Source of the DNA: an uncultured Muribaculaceae bacterium
Lineage (GTDB): Bacteria > Bacteroidota > Bacteroidia > Bacteroidales > Muribaculaceae
NCBI GenBank assembly: GCA_910577315.1
Contig: CAJTME010000012.1
Span: 42,398 to 106,397 of the forward strand
Length of the DNA: 64,000 nt
Direction: 5' to 3'
Shown here: piece after piece, positions 19,001-24,798 of the stretch
How the letters are laid out: each line of letters begins with the position of its first letter
How positions within the stretch are numbered: the first letter of the stretch is position 1
Position numbers and translations under genes: made by a program
Notes under the pieces: generated by a model
What the model was told of the DNA's origin: nothing
Seen by the model: the letters and a program-made list of their open reading frames with translations, nothing else
Databases searched by the model: none

Positions 19001-19527
19001 ATATTGACATTTTCCGCTTTGAATATGCCGGAATTTTCGCTTGTTTCGGTAAGGTCGATGTTGGCCCAGTTGTTTTGGCCGTTGGTCCCACGACGGATCA
19101 CCCATTTGTAGGTTTGTGTGGCTTGGGATTCGTCGTATACATAAGAATTGGAGATTTGGTTCTCTGACGGGTTGCCCAGTACATACAGCCTTTTAGAGTT
19201 TGCATCGATTTTCCAGTTGGCGGATTGGTTGTCTCTGGTCAGTTGGCCGATAACAGTGTTGCTGCTGAGGTTGACATTGGAAAAATCGGAATTGCTTGAA
19301 AAACAGATGCGAGTGAGGCCACCCCAATCGAAATCGAATTTATAGATGTTTCCGGTTACTTTGGTGCCTTTGTAGCTGGAATAGTACGCAGTGGAATTGC
19401 CGGCGAGAACATATACATCACTCCAACCGGTTGAAGTTATATCGGCATAGAGTGTGAAATGCTCATCGGCTCTACCATAGAAGGCAACGGATATGACCGC
19501 CACCAGTGCGAGTAAGAGCTTTTTCAT
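16012..19527 (-). CDS. Very large secreted protein with starch-binding-like modules
   Basis: This 1,171-residue exported protein has a signal peptide MKKLLLALVAVISVAFYGRA. The N-terminal half carries several beta-sandwich modules. The one at about residues 379-460 (VVYFRNTLNWATPKAYAW, then GEFPGTAMTH and NAQYIIFNIGN) strongly resembles CBM26-type starch-binding modules, and an earlier one at about 265-365 (LFVRGDISGTDWTNTTYVEL) resembles SusE/F-like units. The C-terminal half is unassigned and ends in YYNLQGLRIEGE...GVYIVRRGDKVTKEYVK-type residues, as in the proteins at 2903 and 37034. No catalytic domain was recognised. Inference: surface glucan-binding or scaffold protein. Base composition is less GC-rich than in the ribosomal genes. 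Three direct repeats precede its promoter, and an AraC-type regulator is divergent from it. Confidence 0.85.
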   Translation of the reverse strand: MKKLLLALVAVISVAFYGRADEHFTLYADITSTGWSDVYVLAGNSTAYYSSYKGTKVTGNIYKFDFDWGGLTRICFSSNSDFSNVNLSSNTVIGQLTRDNQSANWKIDANSKRLYVLGNPSENQISNSYVYDESQATQTYKWVIRRGTNGQNNWANIDLTETSENSGIFKAENVNIKGYTFGIQKQKEEDNSEVAWYYSTNSADNNITASQLNRALSAGTSNGTNWYMDVEGSYTFTFNSNANTLTISGTTVDPIDPTYPEKLFVRGDISGTDWTNTTYVELTSESEGVYSKEITFSNATGDNYYRFLSSNPAKYYGANTGNTTPTLDTNETIKELDGYGAASNFKVSNPGNDTYVLTVNLKDMTAKLSKKSGDTPIDPTEKFVVYFRNTLNWATPKAYAWTSGTKYLGEFPGTAMTHVSGKIWKIELDRNAQYIIFNIGNNNAQTANYKVVNGNIYEPGKSNNYEGVEFDESMLIANRIYLNGGADYHNYWDGTPTCKFNLLSNANQTSAEFQMYPIEEGSTMFYCDVENPELYCGVTFYVKNKKVANNTIEYNSRLNNGISFDAVNWNKFIYGTGDGVAIQSYITFAEWQDMRTHEKDNLYFIGSNVGTGTGTGWDQSKIISAEKSEGVFILPIDAAAADCKFKMSFIDATAAYYEYLKSNPTTLAGKTPAFGDLRWWATFNLGIVGPAKNTRDNAEDAGDAEVHYAINRTSETNDYNQFNWAAYGLDVSKPHYIIYDELYKTTVLLPFNPQPSMSIGDVTVTQEATDLSVGDEILGNALSGYAQLPYANHAKANVTVNSTDISTISSYNYDVRYDLYYSEDDGDLMSLGHYNGVPTAFEMDYIVVGKTADIYGRATYIEKTNEDKYKFQNDLIIDGVNYKGQPLRFRVRPIKGTMNYEGQLLSPIAVKEGSFKKLFRSSQEGTDVPRWDATAVVEYEANYKHAMHKHGDNSAPDNIAWYPAFQVNAIENGVAGRIADKDNWIVAADPTFYNGVTPHTPVFNASNYNHMEHNWSYIANMSNKDDQYGSYHVLVEGVGYGDVSGQSIKTNLRFKGYAAYPFIVNPDQEIIVKGNAPARFKVNGNSRANGQLELAVVHVPAQVNTGSEFVDKDLEIELTSDNLSGISEAEIEGVDAPAEYYNLQGLRIEGEITPGVYIVRRGDKVTKEYVK

Positions 19528-19639
19528 GTAAAAGTAAAGTTTAGTAAGTTATTTGGTTAATTGGTTTAATTATAATCAGTTAAGTGGATGGTATCGATTC
19601 TAAGGAATGTAAGGAATTCGGTAGGTATGATATCGAGAA

Positions 19640-19647
19640 CAAAGTTA
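19640..19647 (-). promoter_or_regulatory. Candidate -7 element for the 16012-19527 gene
   Basis: TAACTTTG on the minus strand, 112 bases before the ATG. No clean TTTG is found 19 bases upstream; the -33 zone is instead occupied by the first of three direct repeats. Confidence 0.55.
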
Positions 19648-19669
19648 GGAGGAAAGGGTGAGGGGGATA

Positions 19670-19736
19670 TTGTCTGTAATGGAGGATGATTTGTCTGTAA
19701 TGGAGGTAAGGCGGTGTGGACTTGTCTGTAATGGGG
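19670..19736. promoter_or_regulatory. Three direct repeats TTGTCTGTAATGG, candidate operator
   Basis: Copies begin at 19670, 19691 and 19722 (spacing 21 and 31 bases), each TTGTCTGTAATGG followed by AG or GG. They lie between the divergent secreted-protein gene and the AraC-type regulator, next to the promoter of the former. This arrangement fits regulator binding sites. The rest of the 337-base gap shows no gene. Confidence 0.6.
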
Positions 19737-19864
19737 ATTTTGTTGCTAATTTCGCGGATGGAGAAAGCGGCCGCATGTGCTGTTGATTTGGGATTCCGTG
19801 AGGGGGCGTATAGTTATGAACCTTTTAAAGTCTTTGCTTTATTGAATTTAAAGTTCTACCGTTG

Positions 19865-20650
19865 ATGAGTTTTGTTTCTGACATCTGGCTTGACAGCGTG
19901 GCGGTCCACGAGGGCGTGGAGTGCTGCGCTGAGGGTCATTGTCAGTGGTTCGTCGCCAGGGGTGAGCTTGCCTTTGTGGCCGACGGCATCGAGGGGGTGG
20001 CCACGGCGGGGGATGTGGTGTGGCGGCTGCCGAGGGGGGTGGTGTCGGTGGCGGGTGGCAGCGATGACCTGTCGGTGGCGGTGGTTGAGTTTGGGAGCGA
20101 CGCGCTGCGCGTGGCTTTCGGGGGACGGCTGCCGGAGGAGCTTGTGGAGCGTGCGAAGGCCGACCCGGTTGTGAGGGGGGCGCACTGGCGGCGGATGCTG
20201 TCGATGCTGAGCGAGGTGGCGGGGGAGGACTCGGAACGGATCTATCACGCGGAGCGGCTGGCGGCGGCGCTGGGGCTGCTTGAGAGCGAGCTTGCCGAGG
20301 GGCTGCGGGACAGCCGGCCTGAGCCGGGAATGATTGAACAGCGGCATTTCGGGCGGTTCTCGCGGCTGGTGTCGAGTCATGTGCTGCGCGAGCACGCGGT
20401 GGGATGGTATGCTGAGCGGCTGTGTCTGTCGCCTCAGTATCTGTCGCAGGTGGTGAGGGGTGTGACGGGGCGCGGTGCGCTGGCTTATATCAATGAGCAG
20501 TTGGCTGACAGGGTGGCTGAGATGCTGTCGGAAACGGATATGACGGTGCAGCAGGTGGCTGATGCGGCGGGGTTTGCGGATCAGGCTGTGCTGACGAAGT
20601 TTTTCAGGCGCATGCGGGGTGTGACGCCGAGCGAGTGGCGGCGTCGGTGA
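19865..20650 (+). CDS. AraC-family transcriptional regulator
   Basis: The 261-residue protein has a divergent N-terminal region (about 1-150) that looks like a cupin-type sensor. The C-terminal AraC DNA-binding domain holds two helix-turn-helix units: LCLSPQYLSQVVRGVTGRG and VQQVADAAGFADQAVLTKFF, followed by the hallmark GVTPSEWRR. A TTG codon directly precedes the ATG at 19865; I chose the ATG. It is divergent from the large starch-binding-like secreted protein, and the three repeats between them suggest that protein as a target. The ligand is not evident. A repeat array begins immediately after its stop, and a 9 bp stem with a 3-base loop at 20657-20677 may act as its terminator. Confidence 0.9.
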   Translation: MSFVSDIWLDSVAVHEGVECCAEGHCQWFVARGELAFVADGIEGVATAGDVVWRLPRGVVSVAGGSDDLSVAVVEFGSDALRVAFGGRLPEELVERAKADPVVRGAHWRRMLSMLSEVAGEDSERIYHAERLAAALGLLESELAEGLRDSRPEPGMIEQRHFGRFSRLVSSHVLREHAVGWYAERLCLSPQYLSQVVRGVTGRGALAYINEQLADRVAEMLSETDMTVQQVADAAGFADQAVLTKFFRRMRGVTPSEWRRR

Positions 20651-21180
20651 TACAGGGGCGTCCCCCGTGGGGACGCCTACATATTTTTTTGGGGGGGGTG
20701 GGCGCCTTTGGCGCCTACATATTGCTTGTGGTTGTCGCGGTTGGTGGTTGTCGCGGTTGGTGGGGGGACAATGCGCCTGCGGCGCTACACAAGGTTGGCG
20801 GGGAGGGTAATGGCGCCTGCGGCGCCTACATGCTCTTTTTGTTTTGCCATGCGGGTAGGGTTGGCGCCTTTGGCGCTACATATTGCTTGTGGCTTGTCGT
20901 GGTTGGTGGCTGTCGTGGTTGGTGGGGGGACAATGCGCCTTTGGCGCTACACAAGGTTGGCGGGAGACAGGGGCGCCTGCGGCGCCTACATGTTTTTTTG
21001 TTTTTTTGGGCGCCTTTGGCGCTGCATATTGCTTGTGGCTGTCGTGGTTGGTGGTTGTCGCGGTTGGTGGGGGGACAATGCGCCTGCGGCGCTACACAAT
21101 GTTGGTGGGGGGCAATGGCGCCTGCGGCGCCTACATGTTTTTTTGTTTTTTTGGGCGCCTTCGGCGGGGCATATTGTTGG
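20651..21180. repeat. Array of GTAG/CTAC-flanked hairpins, forward orientation, in three tandem ~150-bp units
   Basis: Short perfect stems with three-base loops recur, almost all followed by TAC: GGCGTCCCC-CGT-GGGGACGCC (20657), then GGCGCC stems with loop TTT, TGC or TTC starting at 20701, 20773, 20812, 20863, 20935, 20972, 21009, 21080, 21117 and 21154 (the last degenerate). Between them TTGCTTGTGG and paired TGTCGCGGTTGGTGG sequences repeat, giving three larger units that begin at about 20715, 20875 and 21020. Read on the minus strand each hairpin starts with GTAG. Frames that stay open across this area are products of the repeats, and no gene is supported. Confidence 0.93.
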
Positions 21181-21580
21181 TGAGCATGATAGCGTCGTCT
21201 CCGACGACTGCCCCACCAATCGCGTTCCGCTCTTGGTGGGGTTAACGACGATGGCGTCGTCTCCGACGACTGTGGCTGGGGTGTGCTGCTGCATCAATCG
21301 TGTCTGCGATGACTGTGGCTGAGGTGCGCTGCCCCACCAATCGCGTTCCGCTCTTGGTGGGGTTAACGACGATGGCGTCGTCTGCGACGACTGCGGCGGG
21401 CGCTATGCCATGTCAATCGCGTCTGCGACGGCTGCGGCTGGGTGCGGTGCTGCATCAATCGTGTCTGCGATGACTGCGGCTGGGGTGCGCTGCTGCATCA
21501 ATCGTGTCTGCGGTGACTGCGGCTGGGGTGCGCTGCTGCATCAATCGTGTCTGCGATGACTGCGGCGGGGAATGGTGGGT
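21181..21580. repeat. Tandem 43-bp repeats interleaved with CCCCACCAA...GTCGTC modules
   Basis: Units with a 43-base period carry GCATCAATCGTGTCTGCG and GACTGCGGCTGGGGTGCGC; corresponding points fall at 21292, 21335, 21453, 21496 and 21539. Two of the units are replaced or expanded by CCCCACCAA...TTGGTGGGG inverted repeats with the following GTCGTC-TCC/TGC-GACGAC stem (21211-21271 and 21332-21391). No gene is visible. Confidence 0.9.
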
Positions 21581-21593
21581 TATGGGGAAATAA

Positions 21594-21815
21594 AATATGT
21601 AGGCGCCCCTTGTGGGCGCCATTGTTTTTCCGCCAACTGCGTGTAGCGCCGCATGGCGCATTGTTCCCCCCCCGACAACCGCGACAACCACCAACCACAA
21701 GCAATATGTTGCGCCAAATTCGCCAAAATTCCCGGATGGGGAAGCCTTAAAATATGTAGTCGCCGCAGGCGGCCTTGTCTCCCCGCCAGCTTTGTGTAGC
21801 GCCGCGGACGCATTG
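21594..21815. repeat. GTAG hairpin repeats in inverted orientation next to dnaX
   Basis: Four hairpins now begin with GTAG on the plus strand: 21599-21620 (GGCGCCC/GGGCGCC), 21643, 21756 and 21796. The sequence between them is the reverse complement of the forward units (CCGACAACCGCGACAACC, CAAGCAATATG). The array as a whole is therefore an inverted arrangement around the 43-bp tandem core. Confidence 0.9.
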
Positions 21816-21830
21816 TTTTGTGGCGGGGGG

Positions 21831-23597
21831 TTAGCGGAGGGTGAGGTTGAAGGTTTTGAAGAATTGGGCGAAGGCGGGGCGCTCCATGAGGTGAGCGAGG
21901 ACCTGGGTGTCGCTCCAGAATTCGGGGCCGAGGCCGGTGTCGGTGACGCGGATGTGGAGGTTGAAGGCGTCGTTGCGGAGGGCGTCGCGCATGTGGGGAA
22001 TGAGGGTGTCGAGGTGGGAGGCGATAAGGTTGCGGCTGACGGCGGAGTCGACGGCGAGTACCCAACGGCCATCGGGGGCGGCTTCGGGGACTGATTTTGC
22101 CATGAGGCTGACCAGCGGGGGCTCGGAGGGGCGGGCGGCGGCGTAGGCTTTCCATGCGTCGGCGACCTGGGCGGGAGTGAATGGTTCGTCGCGCAGGGTG
22201 CCGGCGGCGGGGGTGGCGTCGGGTTTGGGGTCGGGGCGGCCGCGCATGGAGAGGGCGCCGACGCGGAGGGTGGGGGCGCCGGCAGCTGTGCGGGGCACGG
22301 ACGGGCGCGGGACCGCGGGGGCCGCCACGGGGCGGGGAGCAGCCGGGGCCGGCGTCGGGGCGGTAGCCGGGGCGGCGGGTTGTGCCGGGGCGGGTTTGGG
22401 TTGCGGTGCGGGTGCGGGTTGGGTTGGGGTGGTCTCCCCGGTTACCTTTTGTATAGGTTTTATGGGCCCCCCGGCCTGACCATTTTTAACGGTCGAGGGG
22501 CTCAGAAGTTGGGCGATGCGGATGATTGTGAGCTCGGTGAGGAGCTGTTTGTTGGATGAGAGGCGGTAGTTAAGGTCGGCGTCGTTGCAGAGACCCATAG
22601 CGGCGTAGAGGAAGTCGGGGGTGAGGTTTGCGGCGCGTGCGGCGAGCTCGGCGCGGCGGTCGTCGGGGAGGTCGAGGAGGGGGAGGGTTGCCGGCGAGGC
22701 GGCGAGCATGAGGTCGCGGAGGTACTGGCCGAGGCCGTTGATGAAGAACTGGGCGTCGAATCCCTTGCGGCGGATTTCGTGGAACACGGCGAGGGCGGCG
22801 GGGATGTCGGCGGGTCGGACGGCGATGGCGTCGAGGATGCGGTTGTAGTATGATGCGTCGAGGACGTTGAGGTTTGCGATGGTGCCCTGGTAGGTGATGT
22901 CGCCCCGGGTTGAGGCGGCAACCTGGTCGAAGATTGAGAGGGCGTCGCGCATGGCGCCGTCGGCCTGGCGCGCGATGACGTTGAGGGCGGCGGGGTCGGC
23001 GGTTATGCCCTGGTCGGCGGCGACGCGGGCGAGATGGGCGGCGATGTCGGGGACGGTGATGCGGCTGAAATCGTAGATTTGGCAGCGGGAGAGGATGGTG
23101 GGGATGATTTTGTGTTTCTCGGTGGTGGCGAGGATGAAAATCACGTAGGCCGGGGGCTCCTCGAGGGTCTTGAGGAAGGCGTTGAAGGCCGCTGACGAGA
23201 GCATGTGGACCTCGTCGATGATGAATACGCGGTAGCGGCCCGAGGTGGGTGGTACCTGAACCTGGGCGGTGAGCTCGCGGATGTCGTCGACGCCGTTGTT
23301 AGAGGCGGCGTCGAGCTCGACGATGTTGAGCGAGCGGCCTTCGTTGAACGAGCGGCATGAGGGACATTGGTTGCATGCCTCGCCGTCGGGGGTGCGGTCG
23401 GTGCAGTTGATGGTTTTGGCGAAGATTCGGGCGCACGACGTTTTGCCGACGCCGCGCGAGCCGCAGAAAAGATAGGCGTGGGCGAGGCGGTCGGATGCGA
23501 TGGCGTTCTTGAGGGTTGATGTGAGTGGACCCTGGCCAACGACCGAGGCGAACGTCGACGGGCGGTATTTCCGCGCCGATACGATGTAGTGTTCCAT
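21831..23597 (-). CDS. dnaX: DNA polymerase III subunit gamma/tau
   Basis: DnaX is the clamp-loader ATPase that couples clamp loading to the replicative polymerase. The 588-residue protein shows the Walker A motif GSRGVGKTS (residues 46-54), the four-cysteine zinc module (NCTDRT...CNQCPSC, about 64-80), Walker B IIDEVHML and the SRC sensor (ILSRCQIYDF). A Pro/Ala-rich linker occupies about residues 380-450, and the C-terminal polymerase-binding region ends in FKTFNLTLR. It is monocistronic as far as can be seen and is followed downstream by the inverted hairpin repeats. A -7 element sits only four bases before the ATG. No programmed frameshift site for a short gamma form was identified by eye. 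Confidence 0.96.
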   Translation of the reverse strand: MEHYIVSARKYRPSTFASVVGQGPLTSTLKNAIASDRLAHAYLFCGSRGVGKTSCARIFAKTINCTDRTPDGEACNQCPSCRSFNEGRSLNIVELDAASNNGVDDIRELTAQVQVPPTSGRYRVFIIDEVHMLSSAAFNAFLKTLEEPPAYVIFILATTEKHKIIPTILSRCQIYDFSRITVPDIAAHLARVAADQGITADPAALNVIARQADGAMRDALSIFDQVAASTRGDITYQGTIANLNVLDASYYNRILDAIAVRPADIPAALAVFHEIRRKGFDAQFFINGLGQYLRDLMLAASPATLPLLDLPDDRRAELAARAANLTPDFLYAAMGLCNDADLNYRLSSNKQLLTELTIIRIAQLLSPSTVKNGQAGGPIKPIQKVTGETTPTQPAPAPQPKPAPAQPAAPATAPTPAPAAPRPVAAPAVPRPSVPRTAAGAPTLRVGALSMRGRPDPKPDATPAAGTLRDEPFTPAQVADAWKAYAAARPSEPPLVSLMAKSVPEAAPDGRWVLAVDSAVSRNLIASHLDTLIPHMRDALRNDAFNLHIRVTDTGLGPEFWSDTQVLAHLMERPAFAQFFKTFNLTLR

Positions 23598-23601
23598 GGC
23601 G

Positions 23602-23609
23602 CAAAGATA
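23602..23609 (-). promoter_or_regulatory. -7 element of dnaX, implying a leaderless mRNA
   Basis: TATCTTTG on the minus strand is followed by CGCC and then the dnaX ATG. Transcription should begin at or next to the start codon. The upstream -33 zone falls within the GAATTAG repeat tract. Confidence 0.6.
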
Positions 23610-23610
23610 G

Positions 23611-23650
23611 TTAGAAATTAGGAATTAGGAATTAGGAATTAGGAATTTTT
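23611..23650. repeat. Tandem 7-bp repeat GAATTAG, second locus
   Basis: Three perfect GAATTAG units (23622-23642) follow a variant unit and end in GAATTTTTTT, as at 6754-6794. They lie between the dnaX promoter element and the 9-bp repeats. Confidence 0.88.
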
Positions 23651-23659
23651 TTGAGTTCT

Positions 23660-23704
23660 CGGAGGGCGCGGAGTACTCGGAGGGCTCGGAGTACTCCGAG
23701 GGGG
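23660..23704. repeat. Tandem 9-bp CGGAG repeats with GAGTACTC palindromes
   Basis: Five consecutive 9-base units (CGGAGGGCG, CGGAGTACT, CGGAGGGCT, CGGAGTACT, CCGAGGGGG) alternate two variants, so the effective period is 18. They lie in the divergent dnaX-gluQ promoter region. Confidence 0.85.
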
Positions 23705-23744
23705 TGGGGGCTTGGAGGGATTTTTTTTTGTGGGGGGGAATTGT

Positions 23745-23752
23745 TATTTTTG
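23745..23752 (+). promoter_or_regulatory. Candidate -7 element for gluQ
   Basis: TATTTTTG, 31 bases before the gluQ ATG. A TTTG upstream (23727-23730) is too close (14 bases) for the consensus, so this is a partial match. Confidence 0.5.
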
Positions 23753-23783
23753 CGGCTGATAAGTTTAGGTATTAATATTTGGC

Positions 23784-24719
23784 ATGAACAATAGATGTGT
23801 TAAGGGGCGGTTTGCGCCGTCGCCCACGGGGCGGATGCACCTGGGCAATGTTTTTTCGGCTATGGTGTCGTGGCTGTCGGCCAGGAGCCGCGGCGGCGGG
23901 TGGGTGCTGCGCATAGAGGATCTTGACCCTCAGCGCAGCCGCATGGAGTATGCCCGCCAAATCGAGGATGACCTGGCGTGGCTGGGTCTGGACTGGGACG
24001 AGGGGGGCGTGGACGGCGCCGGAGAGGTCGGGCCGTATTGCCAGAGCATGCGCGGGGCGGAGTATGAGGCGGCGCTGGAGCGACTGATGGCGACGGGGCT
24101 GCTGTACCGCTGCCGCTGCACGCGGGCCGACATCATGGCGACGCAGGCGCCGCACCAGTCAGACGGCAGGGTGGTGTATGCGGGGACTTGCCGGCCGGCA
24201 GCCGCGCCGCCGTTCGGCGACTGCGGGGGTGAGGGGGCGGTGAGGCTGTGGGTGCCCGACCGCGAGATTGAGTTTGACGACCGCCTGTTCGGGCACCATA
24301 GCGTGAACCTTGCCGGGCACTGCGGCGATTTTGTGCTGCGGCGGGCCGACGGGGCATGGGCCTATCAGCTTGCGGTGGTGGTTGACGATGCGGCGATGGG
24401 GGTGACGGAGGTTGTGAGGGGTTGCGACCTGCTGCTGTCGTCGGCACAGCAAATATACCTGTATGGACTGCTCGGCGCGGAGGCTCCGGCGTGGGGGCAC
24501 GTGCCGCTGCTGTGCAACGCCGAGGGGAGGCGCCTGTCGAAACGCGACCAGAGCCTGAGCATGGCCGAGCTGAGGCGCACCCGCACCGCCGGGGAGATAC
24601 TCGGACGGCTGGCATGGCTGGCCGGCCTGATTCCGGAGGACGCGCCGGTGTCGGCGCGCGAGCTCGTAGCCGAATTCGACTGGGCGAAGATGACGCCTGC
24701 GGAGACGGTGACCGTGTGA
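23784..24719 (+). CDS. gluQ: Glutamyl-Q tRNA(Asp) synthetase
   Basis: GluQRS is a truncated glutamyl-tRNA synthetase paralogue that attaches glutamate to queuosine-34 of tRNA-Asp. The 311-residue protein has the class I HIGH-type region FAPSPTGRMHLGN near the N-terminus, LRIEDLDPQRS, a cysteine-rich insertion (YRCRCTRADI and GTCRP) typical of the family's zinc site, and the KMSKS-equivalent SKRDQS. It lacks the C-terminal anticodon-binding domain of full GluRS, as expected for its length. It is divergent from dnaX and stands alone. No queuosine synthesis gene is next to it. Confidence 0.94.
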   Translation: MNNRCVKGRFAPSPTGRMHLGNVFSAMVSWLSARSRGGGWVLRIEDLDPQRSRMEYARQIEDDLAWLGLDWDEGGVDGAGEVGPYCQSMRGAEYEAALERLMATGLLYRCRCTRADIMATQAPHQSDGRVVYAGTCRPAAAPPFGDCGGEGAVRLWVPDREIEFDDRLFGHHSVNLAGHCGDFVLRRADGAWAYQLAVVVDDAAMGVTEVVRGCDLLLSSAQQIYLYGLLGAEAPAWGHVPLLCNAEGRRLSKRDQSLSMAELRRTRTAGEILGRLAWLAGLIPEDAPVSARELVAEFDWAKMTPAETVTV

Positions 24720-24777
24720 CGGCGCCGGATTTTTTAATTTTTAGAGCCGGGGCATGTGCGGTTGCGAAAAAATTTCG

Positions 24778-24785
24778 TAACTTTG
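24778..24785 (+). promoter_or_regulatory. -7 element of the DUF6377 regulator gene
   Basis: TAACTTTG ends 13 bases before the ATG at 24799, so the leader would be very short. No strong TTTG is found at the expected -33 position. Confidence 0.55.
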
Positions 24786-24798
24786 TGTCTGTAATACC

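Noticed and set aside
20651..21815. CRISPR array
   Set aside because: Repeat lengths and spacings vary, the spacers are themselves repeated rather than unique, half of the structure is inverted, and no cas gene is nearby.
10980..21815. Integron attC sites
   Set aside because: The hairpins lack paired R/L boxes with the GTT...AAC signature, no integrase or small cassette genes are seen, and stems are too short.
20651..21830. Several overlapping open frames of 100-200 codons within the repeat array
   Set aside because: They consist of repeated Gly, Ala, Cys and Trp blocks from the DNA repeats, occur in several frames at once and have no start signals.
24786..24795. A TGTCTGTAAT match to the 19670-19736 repeats before the DUF6377 gene
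   Set aside because: Single 10-base match placed between the -7 element and the ATG; position and copy number fit chance better than an operator.
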